A stretch of 64,000 nucleotides of DNA, from positions 62,001 through 126,000 of the forward strand of contig JAWUZD010000007.1 of NCBI GenBank assembly GCA_034110465.1, written 5' to 3'. Shown here piece by piece: positions 55,017-63,715 of this stretch; position 1 is the stretch's first letter; each line of letters starts with the position of its first letter. Under the pieces are notes generated by a model. It was given only the letters and a program-made list of their open reading frames with translations. It had not been told where the DNA came from and made no database searches. Both the position numbers and the translations under genes were made by a program. This DNA comes from Aurantibacter sp034110465. Lineage in GTDB: Bacteria > Bacteroidota > Bacteroidia > Flavobacteriales > Flavobacteriaceae.

Positions 55017-56435
55017 ATGTTTTTAAATCAGAAAACTGCTTTAGTATTTACTTATGTCATAGCCATTTGTTTGGTTTTGTTGTCTGTAAATAATGCTTTT
55101 TTTTGGGATACAGTTCAATTAGGATCAAGACACGCCACTTATTTTTATAACACTAATTTTAGTTTATTTTTACTACCAAACAATATGGATAGCGGACATA
55201 TTCCTGCGTTTGGTTATTATTTAGCTTTGCTTTGGAAAATCTTTGGAAGAACCCTAATAGTTAGTCATTTAGCATTATTGCCCTTTGTAATTGGTATTGT
55301 GTATCAATTAAATAAATTAGTTACTTATTTTTTTAAAGATAAATATCAAGGTATTGTATTATTAATGGTGTTTTTAGAAGCTTGCCTGTTATCTCAAATC
55401 ACATTAGTTTCTCCAGATGTAGTTTTAGTTTTCCTATTCTTAATGGCTTTTAATGCAATTTTAAAGAACACTAAACTAGTTTTAAGTATTGCTATTATTG
55501 GACTTTTCTTGATAAGTATGCGAGGTATGATGGTCGCTTTAGCATTACTTTTTATAGATATTTACGTAAATATTAAATGCAATCCATTATTTAAAAATAT
55601 GTTTAAGGATCTTTTAAGCCGAAGCTTCATTTATTTACCTGCGTTATTGGTCTTTGTAATCTTTAGTCTTTATCATTTTAATCTAGTAGGCTGGATTGGT
55701 TTCCATAGTAATTCACCTTGGAAAAACAGTTTTGAAGCTGTAGATTTTAAAGGTGTTTTATACAATATTGGTATCGTTGGTTGGCGATTTTTAGATTCTG
55801 GAAAAGTAATTGTTTGGATAATTTTTGCTCTTTTATTATTTAAATATAAAAAGCAATTATTTATATCTAAGAAGGTTAAAATTTTGGCAATTTCGTTTGT
55901 AATTATAGCTTCAGTTTTAGCCTTAAATATGATTTGGGCAAAAGGTTTGTTGCAACACAGATACTTATTGCCAGTTTATCTATTATTTTCTGTTTTTGTA
56001 GCTAAGTTGTTGTTTTCGAAATTAACTCCAACTTCATTTAAAAAAGTAGGAACTATATCGTGGTTAGTTGTTATGTTAACAGGAAATGTTTGGGTTTATC
56101 CACAGCATATTTCTAAAGGTTGGGATAGTACTTTAGCACATTTACCTTATTATAATTTGCGACAAGAAAGCATTCGTTTTTTAAAAGATGAAAAAATTAG
56201 AGTAGAAGAGGTTAGTACTTTTTTCCCTAATAATATGAGTTTCGATTTAATAGATTTAAACTCGAATAAAGCCTTATTTACGTCTTTTGAAAATCAAAAA
56301 GAATACGTATTATTTTCCAATGTTTTTAATTTGATAGATGTAGATTATAAGTTATTAACTACTAATTATACTTGTATTAAAAAGTTCAACAGCCCAACAA
56401 GTTATATTTACATCTATAAAAAAAATCCAGAATAA
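55017..56435 (+). CDS. GT-C type membrane glycosyltransferase
   Basis: A 472-residue protein with about 10-12 membrane helices. After the first helix comes FFWDTVQLGS, an Asp-bearing extracellular loop as in GT-C enzymes that use polyprenyl-phosphate sugars. HIPAFGYYLALLWKIFGRTLIVSH resembles the GT39/GT83-like family. Together with the GT2 gene immediately before it, it probably transfers a sugar from a lipid carrier to an exported glycan or protein. Confidence 0.8.
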   Translation: MFLNQKTALVFTYVIAICLVLLSVNNAFFWDTVQLGSRHATYFYNTNFSLFLLPNNMDSGHIPAFGYYLALLWKIFGRTLIVSHLALLPFVIGIVYQLNKLVTYFFKDKYQGIVLLMVFLEACLLSQITLVSPDVVLVFLFLMAFNAILKNTKLVLSIAIIGLFLISMRGMMVALALLFIDIYVNIKCNPLFKNMFKDLLSRSFIYLPALLVFVIFSLYHFNLVGWIGFHSNSPWKNSFEAVDFKGVLYNIGIVGWRFLDSGKVIVWIIFALLLFKYKKQLFISKKVKILAISFVIIASVLALNMIWAKGLLQHRYLLPVYLLFSVFVAKLLFSKLTPTSFKKVGTISWLVVMLTGNVWVYPQHISKGWDSTLAHLPYYNLRQESIRFLKDEKIRVEEVSTFFPNNMSFDLIDLNSNKALFTSFENQKEYVLFSNVFNLIDVDYKLLTTNYTCIKKFNSPTSYIYIYKKNPE

Positions 56436-56451
56436 TTAAATCCTGGATTTT
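56415..56451 (-). terminator. Terminator between the GT-C gene and second repeat-protein gene
   Basis: AAAATCCAG (56422-56430) and CTGGATTTT (56443-56451) pair around a 12-base loop; the minus strand has an 8-T run beyond it, so it mainly serves the minus-strand gene. Confidence 0.75.
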
Positions 56452-56476
56452 AAGTATATTTATATAAACATAAGAA

Positions 56477-57109
56477 TTAAGAACGTTTCAATTTTTTAAT
56501 TTTCTTATCCTTACCATTTTTTTTATAGTAATAATAGTCATCATCTGTATTATTTTGATGCTGTGGCATATTATAGTTACCAATAATATTATTACGGTTG
56601 TATCTATTTACGTGTCCTGTAATTCTAACGACGTTGTGGTTTCTATAATGGATTTGTAATCCGCCAACTCGTGTTAAATAACCAATTATATTGTAATTAA
56701 TATAAACAGAACCAATACGCTTTATTTGTCCGTGTCGGTTATAGTTTAAAAACACATTACCAATTCGTCTTACTTTTCCATCTCTATCGTGTGTAATAAT
56801 TATACCTCTTGGTCTTGGCGTATAATACGTTCCTGGTGCACCATATGTAGTATTTATACTTCTACGTTTGTATATAGTAGTTGTTTTTCTATAGTAAACA
56901 TCTCCTGGAGTTGTATGTAATTCGGTATTAAAATCGAAACTTCCATCAGGAAAAATTAAAAATTCTACGCCACGTTCTATAAACGTAATTGGCTGATCGT
57001 AATAAAAATTTCTACTTAAATCTTCACCTTGCGATGCAGATTTATGTTCTGCTGCTACAGGTGCTATTCCAAATAACAAACCTGTAATTAATAGTACTAT
57101 TGTTTTCAT
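56477..57109 (-). CDS. Paralogous exported protein with 16-residue repeats
   Basis: A 210-residue secreted protein with a signal peptide (VAAEH end). The start shares the sequence IEFxIFPDGxFDF with the 347-residue protein. Residues about 125-185 hold four 16-residue repeats: DGKVRRIGNVFLNYNR, HGQIKRIGSVYINYNI, IGYLTRVGGLQIHYRN and HNVVRITGHVNRYNR-like. It lacks the Arg/Ser tail and ends instead in a short Lys-rich stretch. Function unknown. Confidence 0.75.
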   Translation of the reverse strand: MKTIVLLITGLLFGIAPVAAEHKSASQGEDLSRNFYYDQPITFIERGVEFLIFPDGSFDFNTELHTTPGDVYYRKTTTIYKRRSINTTYGAPGTYYTPRPRGIIITHDRDGKVRRIGNVFLNYNRHGQIKRIGSVYINYNIIGYLTRVGGLQIHYRNHNVVRITGHVNRYNRNNIIGNYNMPQHQNNTDDDYYYYKKNGKDKKIKKLKRS

Positions 57110-57258
57110 AGTAAAAGGGTTTTAGATTTTGCCTACTTTTAAGCGTTTCGGCTTTCGCTATATAGTATTAATTTCAATTTTTGTGCCAAAAAAATAAAAT
57201 AGAAGTAAAGTTTGTATAAAAAAGTTACTTTTACATAACCAACTAAACTACAATATTA

Positions 57259-58314
57259 ATGGCTTATCATTCTTGTAAAAACTGTAATCATCCTTTTGGG
57301 TCATCATATAAATATTGTCCTAATTGTGGTTTAAAACAAACAAATGCTTTAACTGTTAAAGAGTTATTTAACAATACAATTAAGAATTATTTTGCTTTTG
57401 ACGCACGATTTTTTAAAAGTATTATCCCTTTACTTTTTAAACCAGGATTTTTACCAAAACAGTTTGTTGAAGGTAAACGTTTAACTTATTTACATCCAGC
57501 ACAACTGTACCTATTTAGTACTATTTTATTTTTCTTTATATTTTCTTTTCAAGCTAGTGTTGATGCAGATGAGATGGACGCAACTGTAAATAAAGTCTTT
57601 AAAGCAGCTTCAAAAAGAGAAGACGAGTTAAAAGTTAAAAGTATTGTTAATGATTCTATTGAAGAATATAATGTTGTTAATCAGAAATCAAAAAATAACG
57701 TTTTAAACCAAAGTAATCTTTCAAATGAGATAAAAGAGAATGACGATATTTTAAAAATAAATACTGATGGAATTAATTTCTTTGAAAATAAACAAGCTCT
57801 TGACTCTTTAATTGCTTTAAATGCACCTGAGAAATCTATTTATAAAGAAATGGGAATGGAGGACAATGCAAACTATTTTGAACGAAAACTCTATAAGCAA
57901 CTTCTTAAGCTTTATAAAAAGCATAATATTGGTAGTATCTACAAGTATTTTATTAGTAGTATACCAATTGCATTGTTTTTCTTGTTACCAATTTTTGCGT
58001 TACTTTTAAGACTGTTTTACTACAAGAGTAAAGTTTTTGTAAATCATTTAGTATTTAGTTTTTATTACTTTTCATTCGCCTTTTTTTTGTTCTCAATAAA
58101 TCTTGTTATTTCTTATATTGTTGATTTAGGTGTTTATAATTTGGTTTTGATTATTTGCTTAGTTGCCTATTTAATAATTGCTATAAAATACTACTATAAT
58201 AAAAAATGGATTACAACTTTCTTTAAAACAATAGCTCTGCTATTATCTTATTGTTTTTTTGTTATACCAATAGCTATAGCAGTAACTTTAGTCATCTCCT
58301 TTTTGTATTATTAA
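57259..58314 (+). CDS. DUF3667 membrane protein with N-terminal zinc ribbon
   Basis: 351 residues. The first 25 residues form a Cys4 ribbon (HSCKNCNHPF ... YCPNCGLKQ). Then comes the DUF3667 core with a helix KSIIPLLFKPGFLPKQFVEGKR and YLHPAQLYLFSTILFFFIFSFQ. A soluble linker of about 140 charged residues follows, and at least four further membrane helices end the protein. Family function is unknown. Confidence 0.85.
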   Translation: MAYHSCKNCNHPFGSSYKYCPNCGLKQTNALTVKELFNNTIKNYFAFDARFFKSIIPLLFKPGFLPKQFVEGKRLTYLHPAQLYLFSTILFFFIFSFQASVDADEMDATVNKVFKAASKREDELKVKSIVNDSIEEYNVVNQKSKNNVLNQSNLSNEIKENDDILKINTDGINFFENKQALDSLIALNAPEKSIYKEMGMEDNANYFERKLYKQLLKLYKKHNIGSIYKYFISSIPIALFFLLPIFALLLRLFYYKSKVFVNHLVFSFYYFSFAFFLFSINLVISYIVDLGVYNLVLIICLVAYLIIAIKYYYNKKWITTFFKTIALLLSYCFFVIPIAIAVTLVISFLYY

Positions 58315-58451
58315 ATCAATAAGAATACCTTAAATTAGACTTAAAAAGCTTTTTTAAGTACATTGTCTTGTTTTTTAGCTGTTAACCTATTATTTTTAGC
58401 TTCTGTTACGTGTAACGTTTTTTATTTCGTAAGGTTATAACTGAAATTAAA

Positions 58452-58631
58452 ATGAGTATAATAAATATTTTACTAGCTGTTTTCTTTCTTATACTAATAG
58501 CAATAGTTTATTTGATTTATAATACAACTCAACAAATTAAATATAAGCGTCAAAAAGGCGTAGACCTTAGAAATAAAAATGCTTATTATAAATTTATAGG
58601 TAAAACTTTTTTAAAGAAATTACCTTCTTAG
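58452..58631 (+). CDS. 59-residue membrane microprotein
   Basis: A short frame with an ATG at 58452 and TAG at 58629-58631: MSIINILLAVFFLILIAIVY begins one membrane helix, then a basic tail (QQIKYKRQKGVDLRNKNAYYKF). The end overlaps the uvrA stop on the other strand by 4 bases. The even base composition and single helix followed by a Lys/Arg-rich tail support a real gene, but I have no homologue in mind. Confidence 0.55.
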   Translation: MSIINILLAVFFLILIAIVYLIYNTTQQIKYKRQKGVDLRNKNAYYKFIGKTFLKKLPS

Positions 58632-61411
58632 AGTTTATCTTTTAAATATTTACCAGTAATAGATTTTTTGTTTCGGATTAGTTCTTCTGGAGTTCCACTT
58701 CCAGCTAAATTTCCACCATATTTTCCGCCTTCAGGACCTAAATCTATAATGTAATCGGCACATTTAATTAATTCTAGATTGTGTTCTACAACAATTATAG
58801 AATGACCTTTTTCTATTAAAGCATTAAACGATTTTAATAATTTTTGAATATCATGAAAGTGAAGTCCAGTTGTTGGTTCATCAAAAATGAATAACGTATT
58901 ATCTTTTTTGCTTCCTTTACCTAAAAACGTTGCTAATTTAATACGTTGCGCTTCTCCACCAGAAAGTGTAGAAGAACTTTGTCCTAGAGTAACATAACCC
59001 AAACCAACATCTTGTAAAGGTTGAAGCTTGTTTTTTATTTTATTTTCGTTGTTCACTCTAAAAAAATCAATGGCATCATCTATAGTTAGATTTAAAATAT
59101 CGTCTATATTTTTATCAGCAAAATTAACTTCAAGAACTTCTTTTTTAAAGCGTTTTCCTTTACAAGTTTCGCATTCTAAATGCACATCTGCCATAAATTG
59201 CATTTCAATAGTTACTTCGCCTTCACCTTTACAAGTTTCACATCTTCCGCCATCTACATTAAAACTAAAATGTTTGGCTTGGTAATTTCTTATACTGCTT
59301 AATGCTTGCTTAGCATATAAAGCTCTAATATCATCGTAAGCTTTTACATACGTAACAGGATTAGAACGAGAAGATCTTCCAATAGGATTCTGATCTACAA
59401 ATTCTATATTCTGAATATTGGCAAAATTTCCTTTTAATTCTGTGAATTGTCCAGGTTTATCTCCAAAACCAGTTAGTTTTTTCTGAATTGCTGGATATAA
59501 TATTTTTTTAACTAACGTACTTTTTCCACTACCTGAAACACCTGTAATTACGGTTAACATTTCTAACGGAAACGAAACATCTATGTTTTTCAAGTTGTTT
59601 TCTCTTGCTCCAATAACATCTATACTATATTTAGAGGTTCGTCTCTTTTTAGGAACCTCAATTTTTAAAGCACCATTTAAGTATTTAGCAGTTAACGAAT
59701 CAGATTTTAAAATAGAAGCAAAATTTCCAGTAGCTACAACGTGTCCGCCTAAAGTTCCAGCTTCTGGTCCAATATCAATAATTTCATCGGCTTGTTTCAT
59801 AATATCTTCATCGTGTTCTACCACAATTACGGTATTGCCAAGATCTCTAAGTGCTTTTAAAACGTCTATTAATTGTTCCGAATCTTTTGGATGTAAACCA
59901 ATACTTGGTTCGTCTAAAATATACATTGAACCTACTAAACTACTTCCAAGAGATGTAGCTAAGTTTATTCGCTGGCTTTCGCCACCAGACAATGAATTCG
60001 ATTTTCTGTTTAAAGTTAAATACGTTAATCCAACATTAGTTAAAAACTGAAGTCTATTTTTAATTTCTACTAGCAAACGTTCTGCAATAGTAGTATCGTT
60101 TTCATTCAGTTTTAAAGTGTCAAAAAACGGAATTAATTCGTCTATTGGCATTTCCACTAAATCTGTAAGCGTGGCGTTATCTATTTTTACATAATTAGCT
60201 TCAGCTCTTAAACGCTTACCGTTACAGGTTTTACATTTGGTTTTCCCTCTGTAACGCGACAACATTACACGATTCTGAATTTTATAAGCTTTAGATTCTA
60301 ATTCAGCAAAAAAGCTATTTAAACCTTCAAAGTATTTATTTCCTGTCCAAATTAATTCTTTTTGCTTATTGGTTAATTCGAAGTAAGGTTTGTGTATAGG
60401 AAAATCAAATTCGTGCGAATTATTTACCAGTTGATCTCTATAATAACTCATACTTTCGCCTCGCCAAGGAAAAATACCGTTTTCAAAAACAGATAAAGCT
60501 GTGTTTGGAATGACTAAATCCTCATCTATACCAATAACATCGCCATAACCTTCACATTTTGGACAAGCACCATAAGGATTATTAAAACTGAATAAATGCA
60601 CGTTAGGTTCTAAAAACGTAATACCATCTAATTCAAACTTATTACTAAAATGGCTTAAATTATCTTCGTTTAAAGATTTAATGTAGCAATTACCTTTTCC
60701 TTCGTAAAAAGCAGTTTGTATGGCATCTGCTAATCGGTTATAGAAATCCTCATCGTCTTTTGTAATAATTCGGTCTATAACAATATATAAATCTTCTGTA
60801 GATGTAATATGATCTGCTTTATCTATTCTAACGACTTCATTCTTATATAAAACACGAGCATAACCTTGCTGATTTAACGCATTTAATTTGTCAGCTAATT
60901 CGCGGCCTTCTTCAAGATGTAGTGGTGCTAACAATAGTAATTTTTCTCCTAAAGCTATTTTTTTAATTGCTTTTAAAACATCTGTAACCGTATCTTTTTT
61001 AACTTCTTGATTAGAAGTAGGCGAGTAGGTTTTACCAATTCTAGCAAATAATAATTTTAAATAATCGTAAATTTCTGTAGTTGTACCAACGGTTGAACGT
61101 GGATTAGTAGAATTTACTTTTTGCTCTATTGCAATTGCTGGAGCAATTCCTTTTATGTAATCTACTTTTGGTTTATTTAATCTTCCTAAAAACTGACGTG
61201 CATAACTGCTTAAACTTTCCACATATCTACGTTGTCCTTCAGCATATAGCGTATCGAAAGCTAAACTAGACTTTCCAGAACCAGATAAACCTGTTATAAC
61301 CACTAATTTATTTCTAGGGATTATAACATCTATATTCTTAAGGTTGTGCAATTTAGCACCTTTTATGATAATGTTTTTCTTAGGATTAACTTCGGAAAGT
61401 TTAGTGGTCAT
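58628..61411 (-). CDS. uvrA: Excinuclease ABC subunit UvrA
   Basis: A 927-residue ABC-type ATPase of nucleotide excision repair that loads UvrB at lesions. First Walker A GLSGSGKSSLAFDTL near residue 33, zinc finger with CxxC pairs around residues 250-285, the UvrA signature LSGGESQRINLA, the second Walker A GVSGSGKSTLVKKIL and a second LSGGEAQRIKLA with Walker B LFIFDEPTTGLHFHD. Length is close to the 940 of E. coli. Confidence 0.97.
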   Translation of the reverse strand: MTTKLSEVNPKKNIIIKGAKLHNLKNIDVIIPRNKLVVITGLSGSGKSSLAFDTLYAEGQRRYVESLSSYARQFLGRLNKPKVDYIKGIAPAIAIEQKVNSTNPRSTVGTTTEIYDYLKLLFARIGKTYSPTSNQEVKKDTVTDVLKAIKKIALGEKLLLLAPLHLEEGRELADKLNALNQQGYARVLYKNEVVRIDKADHITSTEDLYIVIDRIITKDDEDFYNRLADAIQTAFYEGKGNCYIKSLNEDNLSHFSNKFELDGITFLEPNVHLFSFNNPYGACPKCEGYGDVIGIDEDLVIPNTALSVFENGIFPWRGESMSYYRDQLVNNSHEFDFPIHKPYFELTNKQKELIWTGNKYFEGLNSFFAELESKAYKIQNRVMLSRYRGKTKCKTCNGKRLRAEANYVKIDNATLTDLVEMPIDELIPFFDTLKLNENDTTIAERLLVEIKNRLQFLTNVGLTYLTLNRKSNSLSGGESQRINLATSLGSSLVGSMYILDEPSIGLHPKDSEQLIDVLKALRDLGNTVIVVEHDEDIMKQADEIIDIGPEAGTLGGHVVATGNFASILKSDSLTAKYLNGALKIEVPKKRRTSKYSIDVIGARENNLKNIDVSFPLEMLTVITGVSGSGKSTLVKKILYPAIQKKLTGFGDKPGQFTELKGNFANIQNIEFVDQNPIGRSSRSNPVTYVKAYDDIRALYAKQALSSIRNYQAKHFSFNVDGGRCETCKGEGEVTIEMQFMADVHLECETCKGKRFKKEVLEVNFADKNIDDILNLTIDDAIDFFRVNNENKIKNKLQPLQDVGLGYVTLGQSSSTLSGGEAQRIKLATFLGKGSKKDNTLFIFDEPTTGLHFHDIQKLLKSFNALIEKGHSIIVVEHNLELIKCADYIIDLGPEGGKYGGNLAGSGTPEELIRNKKSITGKYLKDKL

Positions 61412-61433
61412 ATTAATTTTATATCTGAATTAA

Positions 61434-61441
61434 CAAAGATA
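61434..61441 (-). promoter_or_regulatory. -7 box (TATCTTTG) of uvrA
   Basis: TATCTTTG on the minus strand fits TAnnTTTG, 23 bases before the uvrA start. No clear -33 partner. Confidence 0.45.
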
Positions 61442-61541
61442 CAAGAAGTAATTCAGCATTAAAAACTGCTTATTGCCTAATTAAATGTTAAAATATTCGA
61501 TAATTTTTATTAATAATTTGTTTTTGATGAATTAATTCTAT

Positions 61542-61549
61542 TATATTTG
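61542..61549 (+). promoter_or_regulatory. -7 box (TATATTTG) before the sigma factor gene
   Basis: TATATTTG fits TAnnTTTG. A TTTG at 61517-61520 lies 21 bases upstream. The start is 94 bases further on, giving a long untranslated leader. Confidence 0.4.
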
Positions 61550-61642
61550 AATTCACTCAAAATAGATTTGCATATATAACAGGATTACTTTTTAAATTAA
61601 TAACCCCAATCTAATTTATTAGATATTAATAAAGTAATACCT

Positions 61643-62227
61643 ATGCAAACACCTCAAACTACCGACGCCACTTTAGTTTCTTATTACATTGCAGGACAAG
61701 AATCCGCTCTAGAAATCTTAGTTAAAAGGCACAAACAACGTATTTATAGTTTTATTTATTCTAAAGTTTACGATAGAGATGTAGCTGAAGATATTTTTCA
61801 AGACACTTTTATTAAAGTTATTAAAACCTTAAAAAAGGGTAAGTATAATGAAGAAGGTAAATTTTTGCCTTGGGTTATGCGTATCTCTCATAACTTGGTT
61901 ATAGATTATTTTAGAAAAAATAACCGTATGCCTAAGTTTGATAATAGTACCGATTTTGATATATTTTCTGTGTTAAGTGATAATTCTTTGAATGCAGAAA
62001 GCGCTATTATTAAAAGTCAGGTAGAATCTGATGTGAGGCGTTTAATTGATGAGTTACCAGAAGACCAGCGCGAAGTACTTTTTATGCGTATGTATCAAGA
62101 TATGAGTTTTAAAGAAATTTCTGAAAGAACTGGTGTTAGTATTAATACTGCTTTAGGAAGAATGCGCTATGCTTTAATAAATATGAGAAAGGTTATTGAG
62201 AAACATAATATAATTTTAACTAATTAA
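61643..62227 (+). CDS. ECF-type RNA polymerase sigma factor
   Basis: A 194-residue sigma-70 family factor without regions 1 and 3. Region 2 is residues about 20-95 (QESALEILVKRHKQRIYSFIYSKV, EDIFQDTFIKVIKTL), and region 4 is about 130-180 (LPEDQREVLFMRMYQDMSFKEISERTGVSINTALGRMRYAL, a helix-turn-helix that reads -35-like elements). No anti-sigma factor gene is next to it, which suggests control by other means; a tiny frame lies 51 bases downstream. Confidence 0.92.
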   Translation: MQTPQTTDATLVSYYIAGQESALEILVKRHKQRIYSFIYSKVYDRDVAEDIFQDTFIKVIKTLKKGKYNEEGKFLPWVMRISHNLVIDYFRKNNRMPKFDNSTDFDIFSVLSDNSLNAESAIIKSQVESDVRRLIDELPEDQREVLFMRMYQDMSFKEISERTGVSINTALGRMRYALINMRKVIEKHNIILTN

Positions 62228-62278
62228 TATAATAAAGTAGAAATTATGCCGTTATCTGTATAAACCAAAACTTATACA

Positions 62279-62419
62279 ATGGCAAAACTTTACTCTGAAA
62301 CCCCAAAAATTGAAGAATTGAACCCTAAAGATGAGACAATTAGTTTTATTTTGAATTACTCTAAGGCTTTACGTGTTATAAATTATAAAAATTTGGAGTT
62401 TGAAGCTCTCCAAAACTAA
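62279..62419 (+). CDS. 46-residue microprotein downstream of the sigma factor
   Basis: A short frame, MAKLYSETPKIEELNPKDE then TISFILNYSKALRVINYKN and LEFEALQN, ends just before a strong terminator, so it shares the sigma factor transcript. I recall similar short peptides after this sigma factor in other Flavobacteriaceae; conservation there would indicate a translated product. The charged first half and amphipathic second half could bind a partner protein. It has no known name. Confidence 0.6.
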   Translation: MAKLYSETPKIEELNPKDETISFILNYSKALRVINYKNLEFEALQN

Positions 62420-62425
62420 ACTTTG

Positions 62426-62457
62426 AAAACGTCTTGAGATTCTCAAGACGTTTTTTT
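62426..62457 (+). terminator. Terminator of the sigma factor-microprotein transcript
   Basis: Arms AAAACGTCTTGAGA and TCTCAAGACGTTTT close to a perfect stem with a short loop, followed by seven Ts. Confidence 0.95.
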
Positions 62458-62554
62458 ATGACCTATTAATAATTGTAAACTGATATCTAAATTTAAAAAG
62501 CAGATTTTTCTGTATGAAAAGAACTTCTAGATGTACTGTAACGTTTATTTGTAG

Positions 62555-62562
62555 TACTTTTG
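62555..62562 (+). promoter_or_regulatory. -7 box (TACTTTTG) of the 129-residue gene
   Basis: TACTTTTG fits TAnnTTTG, 34 bases before the start. No clear -33 partner. The rest of the 176-bp gap between terminator and gene holds nothing I can support. Confidence 0.4.
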
Positions 62563-62595
62563 AAAAACAAAATATTATAATTAATTTTTAAGTTT

Positions 62596-62985
62596 ATGCC
62601 ATATCAAGATCAGTTTGTTCTTTTCTGGAAAGAATTAGAGAAAAGTGTACAAGAAGGTACTTTTGCCAAGTTAACAATGTCTAAAACGATTGGTAAACTT
62701 GAGTTGAAAAACATTTTTGTTAGACCACTATATAGTGATGATGGATTTAAAGTCTTACTAAAACACAGGTATAGACTCAGAGAAACCGAAGATGAAGAAG
62801 TAGAGTTAACCGTAGAAGATGCTTTTAATGTGATTAAATCTCATTTAAAAAATCCTTTTTTTGTTGTTATTATATTTACCATAACAAAGGATATTACTTT
62901 TAAAGTTAACAAAAAAGGTGTTGCTACTATTACAGAAACTTCACCAACTTTCCGTAGTGTTATTCAAGCTAAAAGTGATGTTTAA
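62596..62985 (+). CDS. Conserved hypothetical protein
   Basis: A 129-residue soluble protein with no signal peptide or membrane helix. The segment FWKELEKSVQEGTFAKLTMSKTIGKLELKNIFVRPL and a helix-plus-beta end VVIIFTITKDITFKV suggest a small alpha/beta domain. I think I have seen it conserved in Flavobacteriia, but I do not know the family or the function. Confidence 0.7.
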   Translation: MPYQDQFVLFWKELEKSVQEGTFAKLTMSKTIGKLELKNIFVRPLYSDDGFKVLLKHRYRLRETEDEEVELTVEDAFNVIKSHLKNPFFVVIIFTITKDITFKVNKKGVATITETSPTFRSVIQAKSDV

Positions 62986-63006
62986 GTGATGTTTTGAATG
63001 TTATAT

Positions 63007-63663
63007 TTATTTTTTTATTAAATTCATTGAAAATTTATTATCCTTATAGAAATCAAAAACTTCTATTAAATGAGATAATTCATTAGAATTATTAGTATTG
63101 TTTAAGATATATTTTTTATAAATTATTCTAACACTATCTTCACCATTAACTAATGTATCAATATAGATTCGTTTAGTTATAATTCCTTCTAACTTATCAC
63201 TTTCTATATTGGAATATTTAAAATTAATTTCATTAGTGTTTTTGAATTCTTTTGTTGTACCGTATTGACTATCTTTTGTATGTTCCAAAAAACCAATTAG
63301 AGTAATCGTTTCATAACCTTTATAATTTTTAAATTTTAAATCTGCTGGAGATGAAATTCTAATTGATGCATCATAAGTGTTTTTAATTTTAGTTTTTTTC
63401 CATTTTAAATCATAAAAATCGCTAACAGTTGAATCAATTATTAACTTCTCAAATCTTTTTGTTTGGTTCAATAAAGTGTCATTATGATTTGATATATAAA
63501 CTTCATATATATCACTTATATCTTTTGACCAATCAAACTTTAGCTTTTTTATTTAAAAAAATGTATCCTTATCTCTTTTATTAATAGATAAGGATACTTG
63601 AGTTCTTTTTTGACAAGAAATGAATAGAATATATAAAATGTATATGGGAAATAATTGTCTCAT
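63007..63663 (-). pseudogene. Interrupted lipoprotein gene with an in-frame stop
   Basis: A minus-strand frame from ATG at 63663 (MRQLFPIYILYILFISCQKR, lipobox with Cys17) runs 36 codons to TAA at 63553-63555. The same frame continues without further stop for 181 codons to 63007 (beginning IKKLKFDWSKDISDIYEVY and reaching MNQTKRFEK via a TTG). The downstream part is beta-rich and looks coding. The break lies right after a hairpin and a T7 run. It may be a nonsense mutation, an actual terminator hairpin with a leader peptide, or a sequencing error; I favour a decayed gene. Confidence 0.55.
63553..63597 (-). terminator. Terminator-like hairpin within the interrupted frame
   Basis: On the minus strand GTATCCTTATCT (63586-63597) pairs with AGATAAGGATAC (63563-63574) around an 11-base loop, followed by ATTTTTTT. 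The perfect 12-bp stem plus T run has the form of an intrinsic terminator, yet it lies inside a continuous reading frame. Confidence 0.65.
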
Positions 63664-63715
63664 ATTAATATGTGAAAATGTATAAATATTTCTAATTAAT
63701 AATAGTATTTAATAG

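Noticed and set aside
58340..58360. Symmetric ACTTAAAAAGCTTTTTTAAGT after DUF3667 as a terminator
   Set aside because: Almost purely A/T pairing with no usable loop or T run beyond the stem; too weak to call.
59583..60050. 155-codon open frame on the plus strand inside uvrA
   Set aside because: It is antisense to a highly conserved ABC ATPase region; its composition mirrors uvrA codons and it has no start context.
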